Positions 12,485-13,949 of a DNA stretch of 13,949 bases are shown here, piece by piece. The stretch lies in contig DATIYF010000092.1 in assembly GCA_035517775.1 (NCBI GenBank), positions 1-13,949 of the forward strand, read 5' to 3'. Numbering within the stretch: position 1 is the first letter of the stretch; the number at the start of each line of letters is the position of its first letter. The notes beneath the pieces were generated by a model, which was not told the origin of the DNA, made no database searches, and saw only the letters and a program-made list of their open reading frames with translations. This DNA is from DATIYF01 sp035517775. Lineage in GTDB: Bacteria > Acidobacteriota > Terriglobia > Terriglobales > Acidobacteriaceae. The position numbers were made by a program, and so were the translations under genes.

Positions 12485-13034
12485 GAACGAGATTTCTGGC
12501 AAGACCAAGCCGCGCGGCTTAACGCCGACATTAGTAGACTGCACACATGTAACAAATGACATGCGACGATGGGGTCCATTCCAAGGGGGAGTTTCGCAAT
12601 TGAGAAATATCTACTGCGAACATGGAGCCTTGACGAAAGAGGTAAGACGGTTGGGCCGCAGCGGGAGCGTTAGGTTTGTGCATTTCCCTTACGATCTCGG
12701 TTCCCACACGCGAAAAATGGGTATCGCGATGCCCTCCAAAGCGCGCATTTGCGACCTGAATCTTCCGATAACTGACCTTCCGGGGCGTATCGCAGATTAC
12801 GTTGAGTCAAAGCGCTTCTACGAGATACTGTCAATTATTGGCGAGGCAAACCGACGCGATGCGCTTCATGTTGATTCGGCTTTCAAGCATGGATGTGTCG
12901 CTTTTGTCACTCAGGACGCCCATATTCTGGATCGCAAAGGCGAGCTTGGACGATTATTGAGCATGAGATTCGTTCACTGCAACGAGCACGCTGATCTGGA
13001 GCAATTTATCGCGGCTCTCGGACAGAAATTGTAA
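12477..13034 (+). CDS. PIN-domain-like protein, possible toxin nuclease
   Basis: The C-terminal part (RRDALHVDSAFKHGCVAFVTQD, then AHIL) matches the end of PIN ribonuclease domains, where an Asp in the D-A-x-H helix and the Asp of T-x-D are catalytic. Upstream, TLVDCTHVTND could be the first strand with its Asp, and ALTKEVRRL the helix carrying the acidic residue; that order and spacing fit a PIN fold, but the middle is longer than in VapC. Start unsettled: TTG 12477 gives 185 residues and overlaps the tiny ORF by 8 bases; ATG 12405 would add 24 residues; ATG 12561 would lose the first Asp. None has a good ribosome binding site. G+C is lower than around (30 of 60 bases at 12541-12600, against 43 of 60 at 10081-10140 in rlmI), suggesting transfer. 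Confidence 0.55.
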   Translation: MSRNEISGKTKPRGLTPTLVDCTHVTNDMRRWGPFQGGVSQLRNIYCEHGALTKEVRRLGRSGSVRFVHFPYDLGSHTRKMGIAMPSKARICDLNLPITDLPGRIADYVESKRFYEILSIIGEANRRDALHVDSAFKHGCVAFVTQDAHILDRKGELGRLLSMRFVHCNEHADLEQFIAALGQKL

Positions 13035-13076
13035 TCGCCGCATTTAGCGCAGGACCTTTTTCGAGGACTTTTGTAA

Positions 13077-13949
13077 ATGGCAATTCGATTCGACAAACTA
13101 ACCCTTAAGGCTCAGGAGGCCCTGGAGCGGGCCAACGACCTCGCCTCCGAGCACGGCAATCCCGAGCTGGTGCCGCTGCATGTGCTGGCGGCGCTGCTCG
13201 AAGATAAAGAAGGCATCGTGCCGCCGGTTCTGGAGAAGATCGGCATCGGGCCGCAGAGCGTGCTTGCGGAGGTTTACCGCGCGATCGAAGCTCTGCCCAA
13301 AGTTTCCGGCGGCGGAGCGGGGCAGGCATCGCTCTCGCAGGCGGCCAATCAGCTGCTGGAACAAGCCTTCAAAGAAGCGGCGAATTTCAAGGACGAGTAT
13401 GTCTCGACCGAGCACTTGCTGCTGGCGATCACGCATTTGAAGCGCGATGCAGCGCAGGAAGCTCTGGCGCGGCAGGGCGCAACCTATGATGCGATTTTGA
13501 AGGCGCTGAGCTCGGTGCGCGGCTCGCAGAAGGTGACTGACCAGACCCCCGAGGCGAAATATCAGGCGCTGGAGCGCTATGCCCGCGACCTGACCGAGCT
13601 GGCGCGGCGCGGCAAGCTGGACCCGGTGATCGGACGCGACGAAGAGGTCCGCCGCGTGATCCAGGTGCTTTCGCGGAGGACCAAGAATAATCCGGTGCTG
13701 ATCGGCGAGCCGGGCGTAGGCAAGACCGCGATTGTCGAGGGCCTGGCGCAGCGCATTATTTCCGGCGACGTGCCCGAGGTCCTGAAGAACAAGCGGGTAG
13801 TTGCGCTCGATCTGGGCGCGATGCTGGCGGGAGCCAAGTATCGCGGCGAGTTCGAAGACCGGCTGAAAGCGGTGCTGAAAGAGATTGAAGACTCCTCCGG
13901 GCAAGTGATTCTGTTTATTGACGAGCTGCACACGCTGGTTGGCGCGGGC
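13077..13949 (+). CDS. clpB: ATP-dependent chaperone ClpB, 5' part (runs off the window)
   Basis: 291 codons are present of an expected 860 or so. ClpB is a hexameric AAA+ disaggregase that pulls polypeptides out of aggregates together with DnaK and small heat-shock proteins. Seen: the N-terminal Clp repeat domain, two halves (FDKLTLKAQEALERANDLAS ... PLHVLAALL; LLEQAFKEAAN ... STEHLLLAI), the linker EAKYQALERYARDLTELAR, GRDEEVRRVIQVLSRRTKNN, Walker A GEPGVGKT (210-217), the pore loop AKYRGEFEDR (aromatic Tyr) and Walker B VILFIDE (277-283). All match ClpB rather than ClpA or ClpC in order and spacing. ATG 13077 has GAGGA about ten bases upstream. The preceding 42 bases hold no terminator and no recognisable CIRCE or heat-shock promoter, so it may be read through from the upstream cassette. 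Confidence 0.97.
   Translation, partial: MAIRFDKLTLKAQEALERANDLASEHGNPELVPLHVLAALLEDKEGIVPPVLEKIGIGPQSVLAEVYRAIEALPKVSGGGAGQASLSQAANQLLEQAFKEAANFKDEYVSTEHLLLAITHLKRDAAQEALARQGATYDAILKALSSVRGSQKVTDQTPEAKYQALERYARDLTELARRGKLDPVIGRDEEVRRVIQVLSRRTKNNPVLIGEPGVGKTAIVEGLAQRIISGDVPEVLKNKRVVALDLGAMLAGAKYRGEFEDRLKAVLKEIEDSSGQVILFIDELHTLVGAG

Overview
The window looks like a chromosomal segment of a GC-rich, diderm, soil-type bacterium, most likely an Acidobacteriota (Terriglobia-like) member. That assignment is an inference. It rests on the G+C-rich codon use, the secreted TPR and beta-barrel proteins (so an outer membrane is expected), many GTG/TTG starts, and dispersed intergenic repeats with an AGCAGATTCCTCGC core. 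No taxonomic marker settles it.

Layout, left: the 3' part of a GNAT acetyltransferase (cut by the window edge) and a large secreted TPR protein, both on the minus strand and separated by a good intrinsic terminator. An orphan MoaD/ThiS-type ubiquitin-like protein ending in Gly-Gly follows on plus, then a STAS-domain anti-sigma-antagonist (minus), an outer-membrane beta-barrel protein (plus), and a two-gene minus-strand operon: a calcineurin-like phosphoesterase of the LpxH/PlcP type overlapping a plant-MGD1-like monogalactosyldiacylglycerol synthase homologue. The operon suggests diacylglycerol supply plus glycolipid synthesis, i.e. membrane lipid remodelling.

Middle: YggX (minus), a 384-base non-coding stretch with inverted repeats and a bulged hairpin, a 72-residue helical protein (plus), a tRNA with CAU anticodon that resembles tRNA-Ile2 (minus), a class I SAM methyltransferase and an RlmI-type 23S rRNA methyltransferase (plus).

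Right, all on plus: a small heat-shock protein with a textbook promoter and Shine-Dalgarno and a three-hairpin 3' region; a retropepsin-like protease; then a compact accessory block of overlapping genes (AbiEii/MNT-like nucleotidyltransferase, short ATGA-overlapping partner, tiny signal-peptide-like ORF interrupted by an amber codon, PIN-like protein with lower G+C); and the 5' third of clpB. The block sits between the two protein-quality-control genes and reads like a toxin-antitoxin-type or decaying defence cassette. With the lipid-remodelling pair it is the most interesting part of the window.
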